NCBI GenBank assembly: GCA_903824665.1
Contig: CAIJXT010000030.1
Span: 62,001-126,000 of the forward strand
Reading direction: 5' to 3'
Length of the DNA stretch: 64,000 nt
DNA from: an uncultured Bacteroidota bacterium
Lineage (GTDB): Bacteria > Bacteroidota > Bacteroidia > Chitinophagales > Chitinophagaceae
Below are positions 41,432-49,596 of the stretch, piece by piece (positions within the stretch are counted from its first letter, which is position 1; each line of letters begins with the position of its first letter). The notes under the pieces were generated by a model, which saw nothing but the letters and a program-made list of their open reading frames with translations, was not told the origin of the DNA and did no database searches. The position numbers were made by a program, and so were the translations under genes.

Positions 41432-41779
41432 GTGGATACATTTTCAGATACTAAGCGAAGTGAAATAATGGCTAAAATGAAGAGTGTTGACACGAAGCCT
41501 GAAATCTTAGTACGCTTATGTCTTTTTTCACTTGGTTTTCGCTATAGAAAGAATGAATTGAATCTTGCTGGCAAGCCTGACATAGTATTGCCAAAATATA
41601 GAACGGCGATTTTCGTTAACGGTTGTTTCTAGCAAAGGCATGAAGAGTGTAAAAATTCTGCATTGCCAAAGTCTAATGATTTGTACAGGGCAGAAAAAAT
41701 ATCTGAAATTATCGAGCGTGATGTCACGAATATGCTATTGCTAAAGACAAGGGTGGATGTGGCTTTTGTCGTTTTGTGA
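41432..41779 (+). pseudogene. vsr: Decayed very-short-patch repair endonuclease (Vsr)
   Basis: GTG start 2 bp after the protease-like gene. 'SDTKRSEIMAKMKSVDTKPEILVR' and 'GKPDIVLPKYRTAIFVNGCF' are clear Vsr sequence. The next codon is TAG where Vsr has a conserved Trp (TGG), so translation stops at 66 residues. The same frame continues with recognisable Vsr sequence ('RHEECKNSALPKSNDLYRAEKISEIIERD') to a TGA at 41777. The family's FvHGCFWHgH histidines are also changed (VNGCF, QRH), and the normal ending (WEC...) is missing. The catalytic Asp (KPD) remains. Vsr normally nicks T:G mismatches made by deaminated 5-methylcytosine, a fitting partner for the methyltransferase. Confidence 0.85.
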
Positions 41780-41785
41780 TTTTTC

Positions 41786-41822
41786 TGCGGTGCGATCGGG
41801 ATTCGAACCGTCTTTCTCCCCC
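41786..41822 (-). other. tRNA 3'-end fragment, candidate attachment site relic
   Basis: On the minus strand GGGGGAGAAAGACGGTTCG followed by AATCCCGATCGCACCGC reads as the T-arm (GGTTCGAATCC) and acceptor 3' strand of a tRNA. No matching 5' half exists within 150 bp upstream of it, so this is not a complete tRNA. Its place right at the broken end of vsr suits an integration footprint. Confidence 0.45.
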
Positions 41823-42030
41823 ATTTTTCTTTATATAATCAACAAGTTACCAGCAGCATTCCCCCACAAACAAAAACTTTGGTCTGATTTTTGTGGCATA
41901 TAAAGTAAGGGTATTCAGCAGCACGGCTGGCAGTACCCGGCCAACCGGAAAGTGCCTCAAAATAGTATTTGTTGCAGCGCATACACCCGGCCGGCGACAC
42001 GCCCAGATCAGCAACATTTTTCAGGCAGCC

Positions 42031-42129
42031 TGCGCAAAAGTGCGCAAAAAGTGCGCAATTTTATTTCGCTAATCAATTGATAATCAAGTAAGTAATGTTT
42101 TTCAATTTTTTCTTGCGCACTGCGCAATT
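42031..42129. repeat. TGCGCA-iterated intergenic element, copy 2
   Basis: Begins with the same 33 nt as 11447-11479 (three TGCGCA palindromes) and ends TTGCGCACTGCGCAATT. The middle contains TTGATAATCAAG instead of the copy-1 sequence. The 450 bp between vsr and the DUF1801 gene (41780-42231) hold only this element, the tRNA fragment and A/C-rich filler. Confidence 0.75.
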
Positions 42130-42231
42130 TCTGACCTTCGCACCCAAAAACAACGAAAACAACCACCGATGAAAACCCCCAACCCCAATTCCTAATCCCC
42201 AATTCCCAACAACCCAACAACCCAATTCCCC

Positions 42232-42624
42232 CTACAGCCACCCATTCTTTTCATACTGGTCATAACCAATCCGCATCGCTTCAGCCACCTGCTCCAGTAC
42301 ATCCTTATCTACCTTCTTTATATGAAAACACGACTTACCCTTCAGACTCTTCAGCAGTTCCGCACTGATCAGAGGCCGCACCTCTTCGGTGTTGGTATAG
42401 ATCGGCATGTAGTAGAAACCCACATAACCGCTTTGCAGTATCAGCCCCGTAAACGCAAATTCGTCACGCCATTTGTTGGCAGCAAATACCTTTTTGTTAG
42501 CCCATTGGTCATACCTGCCCTGTATGTCTATCTGCGGCCTGATCACCCCTTTTTCATAGGGCTTCATCACTTTTTTCAGTGCGTCAAAGATTTCGAGCAG
42601 TTGCTCCTGATTCAGTTTTGCCAT
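42232..42624 (-). CDS. DUF1801-like small cytosolic protein
   Basis: 130 aa from the ATG at 42624 ('MAKLNQEQL'). 'YVGFYYMPIYTN', 'ELLKSLKGKSCFHIKKVD' and the end 'IGYDQYEKNGWL' match the YdhG/DUF1801 group, small alpha-beta proteins of unknown role. The track's longer start is inside the divergent clpP upstream region. No operon partner. Divergent from clpP. Confidence 0.78.
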   Translation of the reverse strand: MAKLNQEQLLEIFDALKKVMKPYEKGVIRPQIDIQGRYDQWANKKVFAANKWRDEFAFTGLILQSGYVGFYYMPIYTNTEEVRPLISAELLKSLKGKSCFHIKKVDKDVLEQVAEAMRIGYDQYEKNGWL

Positions 42625-42748
42625 GTTATTGCGTGGTTTTAATGCCAATACTTCCCTAAAATTACCCCTTATTCCGTTTATTTATGCCTTTCTGGCACTA
42701 TCTTTAACTTGGTTTCAATTTTGCTATACTCATTTAAAATCTGAACAA

Positions 42749-43447
42749 ATGAACCAAAACGAATTTCGCAAATATGCGATCAAGCATCACGGTATCAGCA
42801 GCCTTACCGTAGACAGCTATACATCATCTATCAGGGTGCCACAGGGGCTTACACCATACATCATCGAGGAGCGCCCAATGAATGTGGCCTCTATGGACGT
42901 TTTCTCGCGCCTTATGATGGATCGTATCATCTTCCTCGGCGAGGGCATCAACGACTACGTAGCCAATATTGTTACAGCGCAGCTTCTGTTTCTCGAAAGC
43001 ACAGACCGCACACGCGATATACAGATGTACCTCAACAGTCCGGGCGGTAGTGTATATGCAGGATTGGGTATATACGATACCATGCAGATCATCAACCCCG
43101 ATGTGTCTACTATATGCACCGGTATCGCAGCCTCTATGGCAGCTGTGCTCATGTGTGCCGGCAGCAAGGGCAAGCGTACCGCGCTGAAACATAGCCGCGT
43201 TATGATTCACCAGCCTATGGGTGGTGCAGAAGGCCAGGCCAGCGACATCGAGATCACAGCCCGCGAGATTGGCAAGCTGAAAAAAGAGCTTTACGAGATC
43301 ATAGCACACCACTCTGGCCAAAAGGTATCTAAAGTGGAAAAAGACAGCGATCGTGATTACTGGATGACAGCTGCCGAAGCCAAAGATTATGGTATGGTAG
43401 ACGAGGTGTTGGAGCGCAATCCGCGTAAATCAGAGGCTGGCGCATAA
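42749..43447 (+). CDS. clpP: ATP-dependent Clp protease proteolytic subunit
   Basis: 232 aa from the ATG at 42749; the upstream extension in the track is not ClpP-like. Catalytic triad: Ser in 'CTGIAASMAAVL', His in 'VMIHQPMGG', Asp in 'EKDSDRDYWMTAAEA'. The substrate-site 'LNSPGGSVYAGLGIYD' is intact. The N-terminus is about 30 residues longer than in E. coli and may be processed. It forms the tetradecameric chamber used by ClpX/ClpC, neither of which is in the window. Confidence 0.96.
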   Translation: MNQNEFRKYAIKHHGISSLTVDSYTSSIRVPQGLTPYIIEERPMNVASMDVFSRLMMDRIIFLGEGINDYVANIVTAQLLFLESTDRTRDIQMYLNSPGGSVYAGLGIYDTMQIINPDVSTICTGIAASMAAVLMCAGSKGKRTALKHSRVMIHQPMGGAEGQASDIEITAREIGKLKKELYEIIAHHSGQKVSKVEKDSDRDYWMTAAEAKDYGMVDEVLERNPRKSEAGA

Positions 43448-43482
43448 CACGTTTTGCCACTGCACAAACAAATAGAAATATA

Positions 43483-43512
43483 GCAAAGTCCGGGTGTATA
43501 CCCGGGCTTTGC
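43483..43512. terminator. Hairpin after clpP
   Basis: 13-bp stem GCAAAGTCCGGGT / ACCCGGGCTTTGC (one G-T pair) with a 4-nt loop. The plus-strand exit has no T-run, so termination may be Rho-assisted or the hairpin may protect the 3' end. Confidence 0.65.
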
Positions 43513-43543
43513 AAAATGATAATACCAACCGTAACCGAAATAG

Positions 43544-43576
43544 TTGCGTACAATTCGCCAACTATAGTTACTTTTG
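43544..43576 (+). promoter_or_regulatory. Promoter of adk-obgE
   Basis: TACTTTTG (43569-43576) is a full -7 match, 26 nt before the adk ATG. A TTG at 43544-43546 gives a 22-nt spacer, slightly long. Confidence 0.55.
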
Positions 43577-43602
43577 CACCATATTAACCAATAAATTAGT
43601 AA

Positions 43603-44187
43603 ATGTTTAATTTAGTCTTATTCGGCCCTCCGGGCAGTGGGAAAGGCACACAATCAGAGAATATTGTAAAAACCTACGACCTCAGGCACATTTCTACCGG
43701 CGACCTGTTGCGCGACGAAGTGAGCAGAAATACAGCACTCGGGGTTGAAGCAAAAAAATACATGAATCAGGGCATGCTCGTACCAGATGAAGTAGTCATC
43801 GGCATGATCAGCTCTAAAATTGATGGTTCTGCAGATGCGCGTGGCTTCGTGTTCGATGGTTTCCCCCGTACACGTACGCAGGCAGAAGCACTCGACAAAT
43901 TGCTCGAATTCAAGAATACCGAAATTCATCTCGTACTATCTCTCGAGGTGCCCGAAAACGACCTCATCGCCCGCCTCGTAAACAGGGGTGTAACATCAGG
44001 TCGCAGCGACGATACCGAAGAAGTGATTACTGCGCGCATCAAGGAATACCACCTCAAGACCGAACCAGTTGCCCGTTATTACAATGAGCACGGAAAGTTA
44101 GAGCGTATAGCAGGTCATCTGCCAGTGGCAGAAACATTCAAGACGCTGGCCAAAAACATAAACAAGTATTTGTTACCCGTAACATAG
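43603..44187 (+). CDS. adk: Adenylate kinase (short LID form)
   Basis: 194 aa. P-loop 'FGPPGSGKGTQ', AMP-binding 'HISTGDLLRDE', 'FDGFPRTRTQAEAL' and the short lid 'RGVTSGRSDDTEEVITARI'. The absence of the 30-residue zinc-type LID makes this the short form, as in eukaryotic cytosolic and many Bacteroidota enzymes. It interconverts ATP+AMP and 2 ADP. Its TAG stop overlaps the GTG of obgE by one base. Confidence 0.96.
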   Translation: MFNLVLFGPPGSGKGTQSENIVKTYDLRHISTGDLLRDEVSRNTALGVEAKKYMNQGMLVPDEVVIGMISSKIDGSADARGFVFDGFPRTRTQAEALDKLLEFKNTEIHLVLSLEVPENDLIARLVNRGVTSGRSDDTEEVITARIKEYHLKTEPVARYYNEHGKLERIAGHLPVAETFKTLAKNINKYLLPVT

Positions 44188-45191
44188 TGGAAAAAGGAAA
44201 TTTTGTTGATCATATCCGCATATACTGCCGGTCTGGTAAAGGAGGAGCAGGAAGTGTGCATTTTGAAAGAAACAAAATGGATGCAATGGCAGGACCCGAC
44301 GGTGGCAATGGCGGCCGCGGGGGGCACATAAAGCTGCGCGGCAACGCACAGCTATGGACCCTGCTCCACATGCGCTACTATAAGAATGTACTCGCCAAAG
44401 ACGGTGTGAACGGCTACAAGAATAATTGTACCGGCCACGATGGTGCCGATATCATACTGGAGGTGCCGTTGGGTACTGTGGCACGCGATATGGAATCCGG
44501 AGAGCAGGAAGTTGAAATCCTCGAAGACGGTCAGGAGGTCATCTGGCTCAAGGGAGGAAGAGGCGGATTGGGTAATGCCAATTTTGCCACCGCCACCAAC
44601 CAGACACCAGACCATGCGCAGCCCGGAGAAATGGGTACTGAGGGCTGGAAGGTACTGGAGTTGAAGATACTGGCAGATGTTGGCCTGGTGGGCTTTCCCA
44701 ATGCCGGCAAATCTACGCTGCTGTCTGTACTTACATCTGCCAAACCCAAGATCGCCGATTATGCCTTTACTACGCTTGTTCCACAATTGGGTATCGTATC
44801 CTACCGTGAGAATAAGTCGTTTTGTATGGCCGATCTGCCGGGTATTATCGAAGGTGCTGCCGAAGGCAAGGGGTTGGGCCACAGGTTCCTGAGGCATATA
44901 GAGCGCAACTCGGTATTGCTGCTGCTCATACCCGCCGACAGCGACGACCACCAGCGCGAATTTGAAGTGCTGATCAATGAACTGGAAGAGTACAACCCTG
45001 AGTTGCTGCACAAACGGATAGTTATAGGCATCAGCAAAAGTGAGATGCTGGATGATGAGTTGAAGCAGGAGATCGCAAAGACACTGCCCACAGACATACC
45101 ACACGTATTTGTATCATCATTGGCCAGTCAGGGGCTTGTGCAGCTCAAAGACGAACTTTGGCGCGCGCTCACTGCCAAAGATGGTAATTGA
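44187..45191 (+). CDS. obgE: GTPase Obg/CgtA
   Basis: 334 aa from a GTG overlapping the adk stop (TAGTG). The N-terminal Obg fold (1-158) is Gly-rich ('CRSGKGGAGSVHFER', 'GPDGGNGGRGGHI', 'KGGRGGLGNANF'). The G domain has G1 'GFPNAGKSTL', G3 'DLPGIIEGA', and G4-like 'IGISKSEM' in place of the common NKxD, followed by 'VSSLASQGL'. The lack of a clear NKxD is a mild oddity, seen in other Bacteroidota members. It acts in 50S assembly and stress signalling. No C-terminal OCT domain. Confidence 0.95.
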   Translation: MEKGNFVDHIRIYCRSGKGGAGSVHFERNKMDAMAGPDGGNGGRGGHIKLRGNAQLWTLLHMRYYKNVLAKDGVNGYKNNCTGHDGADIILEVPLGTVARDMESGEQEVEILEDGQEVIWLKGGRGGLGNANFATATNQTPDHAQPGEMGTEGWKVLELKILADVGLVGFPNAGKSTLLSVLTSAKPKIADYAFTTLVPQLGIVSYRENKSFCMADLPGIIEGAAEGKGLGHRFLRHIERNSVLLLLIPADSDDHQREFEVLINELEEYNPELLHKRIVIGISKSEMLDDELKQEIAKTLPTDIPHVFVSSLASQGLVQLKDELWRALTAKDGN

Positions 45192-45243
45192 TAGTAAACA
45201 CAATAGTTAACCAATAGCCAGCAATGCCTTTAGGCGTTTAGTT

Positions 45244-45537
45244 ATGCACCAGCTTACCCCGGCACAGATAACGCAATGGATCGAAGGCGGTCATGACTTC
45301 GTACTCATAGATGTACGCGAAGCATGGGAGCACGAGGCTTTCAGTATAGGCGGTGTACTAATGCCCATGGGCGAGATACCCTCCCGGCTCAGCGAGATTC
45401 CCCGCGACAAGGAAGTGGTATTGTATTGTGAGAAGGGTATACGCAGTGTCATAGCCATTCAGCGGCTCGAAACCCTGGGTTTTACCAATCTCATCAACCT
45501 CGCCGGTGGAATGAAGGCCTGGCGCGAAGCGCAGTAA
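45244..45537 (+). CDS. Single-domain rhodanese-like protein
   Basis: 97 aa. 'VLIDVREAWEHEAFSIGG' is the rhodanese CH2A-type start and 'VLYCEKGIRSVIAIQRL' holds the active-site Cys and loop, followed by 'GFTNLINLAGGMKAW'. These proteins carry a persulfide sulfur in the cytosol. It lies 52 bp after obgE and may be co-transcribed. Confidence 0.93.
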   Translation: MHQLTPAQITQWIEGGHDFVLIDVREAWEHEAFSIGGVLMPMGEIPSRLSEIPRDKEVVLYCEKGIRSVIAIQRLETLGFTNLINLAGGMKAWREAQ

Positions 45538-45557
45538 TCATAAGGCAGTTACCTTAA

Positions 45558-46253
45558 TTACGGTGCACTTAACTCTATGGTCTTGCCAGTGCGGTCTCCT
45601 ATCTGGTTATTTCTATAGGTTACCTCGTTCTTGCTGTTCATAGTTACTTCATAGTCCTCCAGCACAATGTCCGAATAGGCATTTACTGTTTTGCCCTTGC
45701 GGATAGCCGGCTGCATGGCAGGAGCGTTGGTCATAACTATATTGATCGTTTCAGACAATCCGTCATTTATCCTGCGTCGTACACCACCTGTCCAGGCATG
45801 TACGCCATAGTATTCATAATAGATCACCTTACCCTCATCATCTACAACAATGTTGCGGATATCTATTCTGAAGATGGCATCCTTGATCATCCATTTGGCT
45901 ATTTCGGGCTTCAGCTGGTCCAGCACATAGTGCTCCAGTGGTTGCTGATTGGCAAAGGGCTTGGGAGCTGCGGTTACCTTAGGGGTACTATATATCCGTT
46001 TGCCATTTACATAAGCAGGTTTAGGGAGTTTGGCCAGTCGTATAATACTATCCTTACCCGTTACTGGGTCCGTTACAGAAAAGGTCATAGTATCGCGTAC
46101 TTCGCTTTGTTCAAACTTGTTTCGCTTTCTTCTGAATGCGTCACCATCCTGCACAAATTTCTGGGCTATACCACTCTGGGCTATGCAAAGCAGCAGCAGT
46201 ATCCGGCACAGAACCTTACCACTGCCTGATGGATGTAACTTGAGTATGTTCAT
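45558..46253 (-). CDS. Exported protein of unknown function (TonB-C-like features)
   Basis: 231 aa with a signal peptide ending near 'SGIAQKF'. Residues 105-170 ('LEHYVLDQLKPEIAKWMIKDAIFRIDIRNIVVDDEGKVIYYEYYGV') have the helix-strand pattern of the TonB C-terminal energy-transducer fold ('F.idi..IvvD..GkV.yye'), but there is no N-terminal membrane anchor of TonB type. I cannot name a family with confidence. Probably periplasmic. It lies beside two other exported proteins on the same strand. Confidence 0.6.
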   Translation of the reverse strand: MNILKLHPSGSGKVLCRILLLLCIAQSGIAQKFVQDGDAFRRKRNKFEQSEVRDTMTFSVTDPVTGKDSIIRLAKLPKPAYVNGKRIYSTPKVTAAPKPFANQQPLEHYVLDQLKPEIAKWMIKDAIFRIDIRNIVVDDEGKVIYYEYYGVHAWTGGVRRRINDGLSETINIVMTNAPAMQPAIRKGKTVNAYSDIVLEDYEVTMNSKNEVTYRNNQIGDRTGKTIELSAP

Positions 46254-46334
46254 TGCGATGTTGTTTTATGCACATGTGTACATCATACAAGATACGGATT
46301 TGAATTATTGGGTGGTATATCTGGTGCCCAAAAC

Positions 46335-46769
46335 TTATAGAAAGCAGGTAACTATGATCGGGTCTTCTACTACATCTTTTCCATTGCAGTTCAGATGTAT
46401 GTGCTCTATCCGGATCTTGATGTTGTAGTTGCCATGGGCTTTCAAATGGTCTAGCTCAGCCGGTTTGATCAGTGCGCCCTCAGTTCTTACCGGTCCATAT
46501 ACTTCGCCGCCCTCTGGTTGAAAGGAAACAACAAAACTCGTCACCTCGCAGCTGGCCTTGGCCGACACCAGCTTGGGGTTGGCAAGCAGTGTCTTCAGTT
46601 GTATCACCGATCGTGTTTCATTGGCCAGCCTTACATTGGCCTTCGCCGGGTTTGGTTTCGGCATATACTGTGCAGTAGCATCGTAAGCCCCCATCATCGG
46701 GAGTGCAAACAACAGTATAGCTTGTATTATCTGCAGTCCGGACAATCTGATTGATGTTTTTATGCTCAT
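46335..46769 (-). CDS. Exported protein with GldM C-terminal-like domain
   Basis: 144 aa from the ATG at 46769 ('MSIKTSIRL'). Signal peptide to about residue 32 ('DATAQY'). The mature part ('SCEVTSFVVSFQPEGGEVYGPVRTEGALIKPAELDHLKAHGNYNIKIRIEHIHLN') follows the pattern of the last domain of GldM. GldM itself is a large T9SS motor protein; this is only the terminal fold as a stand-alone protein. With PorP/SprF next to it, a link to type IX secretion is possible but unproven. Confidence 0.6.
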   Translation of the reverse strand: MSIKTSIRLSGLQIIQAILLFALPMMGAYDATAQYMPKPNPAKANVRLANETRSVIQLKTLLANPKLVSAKASCEVTSFVVSFQPEGGEVYGPVRTEGALIKPAELDHLKAHGNYNIKIRIEHIHLNCNGKDVVEDPIIVTCFL

Positions 46770-46907
46770 GGTATCGTAGGTGTTTTGGAGGACACTACAC
46801 AAGTAAAGATACCACTATTGCACTTTGCATTAAAACAATGCGGGAACTGGTGACTGGGATTTAACGTTTACGAACTACTATTATAACCTTAGCCAATATC
46901 GCATAGG

Positions 46908-47891
46908 TCAAAATATCGCCGGACAATTCCATGTGCCCTTTTCAGGTTTTGTTTTGCCATCTCCGGTATATGCCACCGACAACAGCCACCTGTTCGATCC
47001 GTTTTCTGACTTTATGCCCCGTGCCAGTCCCAGACGCACACCCGCCCATTCCACGCCCACATTGGGCATCACCTTGTTCTTGTAGAGCAGCAGAGTGCCG
47101 CCGGTAAGTGCAAAGTCAGGCTTCTTTGAGTCGCCTTTTTGCTTGTTCAGCACAAACCGTGCATATCCCGACGCCTGAACATCATGCCTGAAGTGCTCGT
47201 TGAGTACAAGTATGTGTGCATGTACGCTGGTGGCACTACCCACTATCACTGAGCCGCCGGCAAAAACAGAGTTCCCGCTGGTGATATTCATCGGGTATTC
47301 CTGCTGTTGGGTAACATATAAGATATCTGTCTTGATGAATCTGGTAATGGCATACCCGCCGTACAGCGATACAGCCTTGCCTACCTGTCCACTGTAGACG
47401 GCGCCAATATCATAGTTGCGATAAGGCTTTATGTTTGCCTCAGGAGACGAAGGGCTTTGTGTAATTTCAGTAGTAACACTTTTCAAATGCAGTCCCACCG
47501 ACAAATGGTGCCTGCCAGATTTGCTCAGTGATTTATGATACGCTACTGCCAGGCCAGCCAGATTGTAGGTTCCGGTATAGTCGAAAAATGTGTTTCGATC
47601 TGTGCCATATTGGTAGGTAATACCCACACCCAGTGCATCGCGCTTCGGCAGTAGCTTTTTGAGTACCCGCATATCGGCACTCAGGTCTGCAGATTTCCAT
47701 TGTCTCGGAGCTTCTGCATCCTTATGGCCATAATAGTTGCCCACTATGCGCACATCGCCGGGTATCAGTCCGGTCATGGCCGGGTTAATATGAATTGGTG
47801 CTTTTATGACGGCTGGCAGCTCCATTACCTGGGCATTACCAGCAATACTCGCAGTAGCCAGCAAGCATACGAAGGGTAGTATGTTTCTCAA
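46908..47891 (-). CDS. PorP/SprF-family type IX secretion outer membrane protein
   Basis: 327 aa; signal peptide to about 'GNAQV'. 'IHINPAMTGLIPGDVRIVGNYY' and 'QWKSADLSADM' are the family opening, followed by beta-barrel strands ('LGVGITYQYGTDRNTFFDYTGTYNLAGLAVAYHKSL', 'HHLSVGLHLK'). PorP/SprF proteins work with the T9SS in attaching secreted proteins to the surface and, in gliding species, in SprB export. It stands apart from the porKLMN and gld genes, as extra copies usually do. Confidence 0.85.
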   Translation of the reverse strand: MRNILPFVCLLATASIAGNAQVMELPAVIKAPIHINPAMTGLIPGDVRIVGNYYGHKDAEAPRQWKSADLSADMRVLKKLLPKRDALGVGITYQYGTDRNTFFDYTGTYNLAGLAVAYHKSLSKSGRHHLSVGLHLKSVTTEITQSPSSPEANIKPYRNYDIGAVYSGQVGKAVSLYGGYAITRFIKTDILYVTQQQEYPMNITSGNSVFAGGSVIVGSATSVHAHILVLNEHFRHDVQASGYARFVLNKQKGDSKKPDFALTGGTLLLYKNKVMPNVGVEWAGVRLGLARGIKSENGSNRWLLSVAYTGDGKTKPEKGTWNCPAIF

Positions 47892-47960
47892 TTTGTTGGG
47901 TATATTTTCGCCAGCAAATATAGAAACTGCAGAAGTACTGCCAAATACAGGCGTAGGAAA

Positions 47961-48434
47961 TTAAACAGCTATACCAAACTGCCGCAGGTGGTGGGTGCTG
48001 TGTTTGTACAGCAACTGCACCTGCAGATCATAGTTCAGCACACCAAAAAAAGGATTGTTCAGTTGTTTGTCAGGTGTTGTCGTAAACACTTCAAAGAAGT
48101 GGTCTATTTCGCCCTGCAGTTCAGCTATCGCGGCTTCCTTTGTGGCGTGGCGAACGGGTGGTGGTTCGTCGGGCAGCAGCGGGTTGGGTGTATTCTCACG
48201 CATAGGTTTCTCACTTGCCAGAAAGCCCTGCATGCGCTCTATATTTTCGGCAGGTGTAATGATCTCCATTGGAGCACGGCCATTGGCTATGCGCACATAG
48301 TCGCTCATGTGCTCTATCATTTGCTGCACACTCATCACGCCCCATTTGCGTGGCGCATCGGCATCCAGCATGGCGAGTTGTTTAGTGAAATCGCTCCTCA
48401 GAAAAGCGGCTTTTTGTTGCAGGTTTTCCATCAA
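47961..48434 (-). CDS. DinB-like/DUF1569 four-helix protein
   Basis: 157 aa. His residues in 'MSVQQMIEHMSDYV' and 'LYKHSTHHLRQFG' are placed as in the metal triad of DinB/YfiT proteins; the middle has 'FFGVLNYDLQVQL'. The family includes thiol transferases (bacillithiol type), but many members have no known activity. Single-gene unit, downstream of MoxR on the same strand with a 75-bp gap. Confidence 0.82.
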   Translation of the reverse strand: MMENLQQKAAFLRSDFTKQLAMLDADAPRKWGVMSVQQMIEHMSDYVRIANGRAPMEIITPAENIERMQGFLASEKPMRENTPNPLLPDEPPPVRHATKEAAIAELQGEIDHFFEVFTTTPDKQLNNPFFGVLNYDLQVQLLYKHSTHHLRQFGIAV

Positions 48435-48510
48435 TAGTCGTAGTTAGTGTCTTATGTTATATACCCGGTTTGTTCAGTCTGCTGTTTCAATCAAAGTAGT
48501 AGCATACCGC

Positions 48511-49476
48511 TTACAGCAGTTGGCTGATCAGTGCATCCTGCGACACCCCCTCGGCCTCTGCCTTGTAGTTGCGCAGTATACGGTGGCGCAGCACAGGCAT
48601 TGCCATTGCACGAACGTCCTCAATGTCTGGCGAGTACTTGCCATGTATCAGTGCGTGACATTTAGCACCCAGCACCAGGTATTGCGATGCACGTGGCCCT
48701 GCACCATACGACAGGAACTGTCCCGCTGCTGTTGCTGCACCCTTTGTGCCGGGCCTTGTCTTTTGCACGAGCCCTACGGCATACTCCAGCACATTGTCTG
48801 GTACCGGCACACGCCTTACCAGCTCCTGAAAGCCCATGATCTCTTCTCCGCTCATCACCTTCGAGAGTTTTGGTGTGCTCGCACCCGTAGTATTCCTTAC
48901 TATGGTCACCTCTTCAGCAAAGCTCGGGTAGTCCAGCGTTACCTGAAACATAAAACGGTCCAGTTGTGCCTCGGGTAGTGGGTAGGTACCTTCCTGCTCT
49001 ATGGGGTTCTGTGTAGCCAGCACAAAGAATGGCGATGGTAATTTGTAGAGTGTACCACCCGCTGTTACATTGCGCTCCTGCATGGCTTCCAGCAGTGCCG
49101 ACTGGGTCTTGGGTGGTGTACGGTTGATCTCATCAGCCAGTATGATATTGGCAAATATGGGCCCCTTGATAAACTGAAAGGCACGTTGCTCATTCAGAAT
49201 CTCTGCACCCACTATATCGCTGGGCATCAGATCCGGGGTAAACTGTATACGTTTGAACGACAGATCCAGCACATCAGAAATGGTCTTAACCAGCAGTGTT
49301 TTGGCAAGGCCGGGCACACCTACGAGCAGGCTGTGGCCGTTGCACAGTATCGCAATGATGAGTTTTTCAACTACATCCTCCTGACCTACTATTACATTGC
49401 CTATATTTTTGCGTATCTCTTTGGTCTTTTCTTTGAGGGCATCCGCCGCTTCTTTGTCCGTTGCGTATTTGTACAT
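48511..49476 (-). CDS. MoxR-family AAA+ ATPase
   Basis: 321 aa. 'VIVGQEDVVEKLIIAILCNGHSLLVGVPGLAKT' holds Walker A, Walker B is 'NIILADEINR', sensor 1 lies in 'FVLATQNPIEQEGTYPLPEAQLDRF' and the lid has 'GPRASQYLVLGAKCHALI'. MoxR proteins act as chaperones in assembly of other complexes, usually with a VWA partner such as DUF58 or BatA genes next door. Here no such partner follows directly; the VWA protein at 31-33 kb is distant. Divergent from the MazG-like gene. Confidence 0.94.
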   Translation of the reverse strand: MYKYATDKEAADALKEKTKEIRKNIGNVIVGQEDVVEKLIIAILCNGHSLLVGVPGLAKTLLVKTISDVLDLSFKRIQFTPDLMPSDIVGAEILNEQRAFQFIKGPIFANIILADEINRTPPKTQSALLEAMQERNVTAGGTLYKLPSPFFVLATQNPIEQEGTYPLPEAQLDRFMFQVTLDYPSFAEEVTIVRNTTGASTPKLSKVMSGEEIMGFQELVRRVPVPDNVLEYAVGLVQKTRPGTKGAATAAGQFLSYGAGPRASQYLVLGAKCHALIHGKYSPDIEDVRAMAMPVLRHRILRNYKAEAEGVSQDALISQLL

Positions 49477-49596
49477 TGTTTCGTGGAACTTTATTTACAG
49501 GGCCGCGGCGACTGTTTAGATGATTTGATGGCCTGCGGCTGGTATTAAACGGGAAAGTTCCATTATTTTGTGTAATTAAACAAATCCTTATTTACA

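Noticed and set aside
36082-41779. HicBA as a functional part of the kinase-protease operon
   Set aside because: A 460-bp gap with a repeat copy separates them, so they are more likely neighbouring cassettes in one island.
41786-41860. Complete tRNA gene at the right edge of the island
   Set aside because: Only a T-arm and 3' acceptor strand are visible; no D-arm, anticodon stem or 5' acceptor strand can be built.
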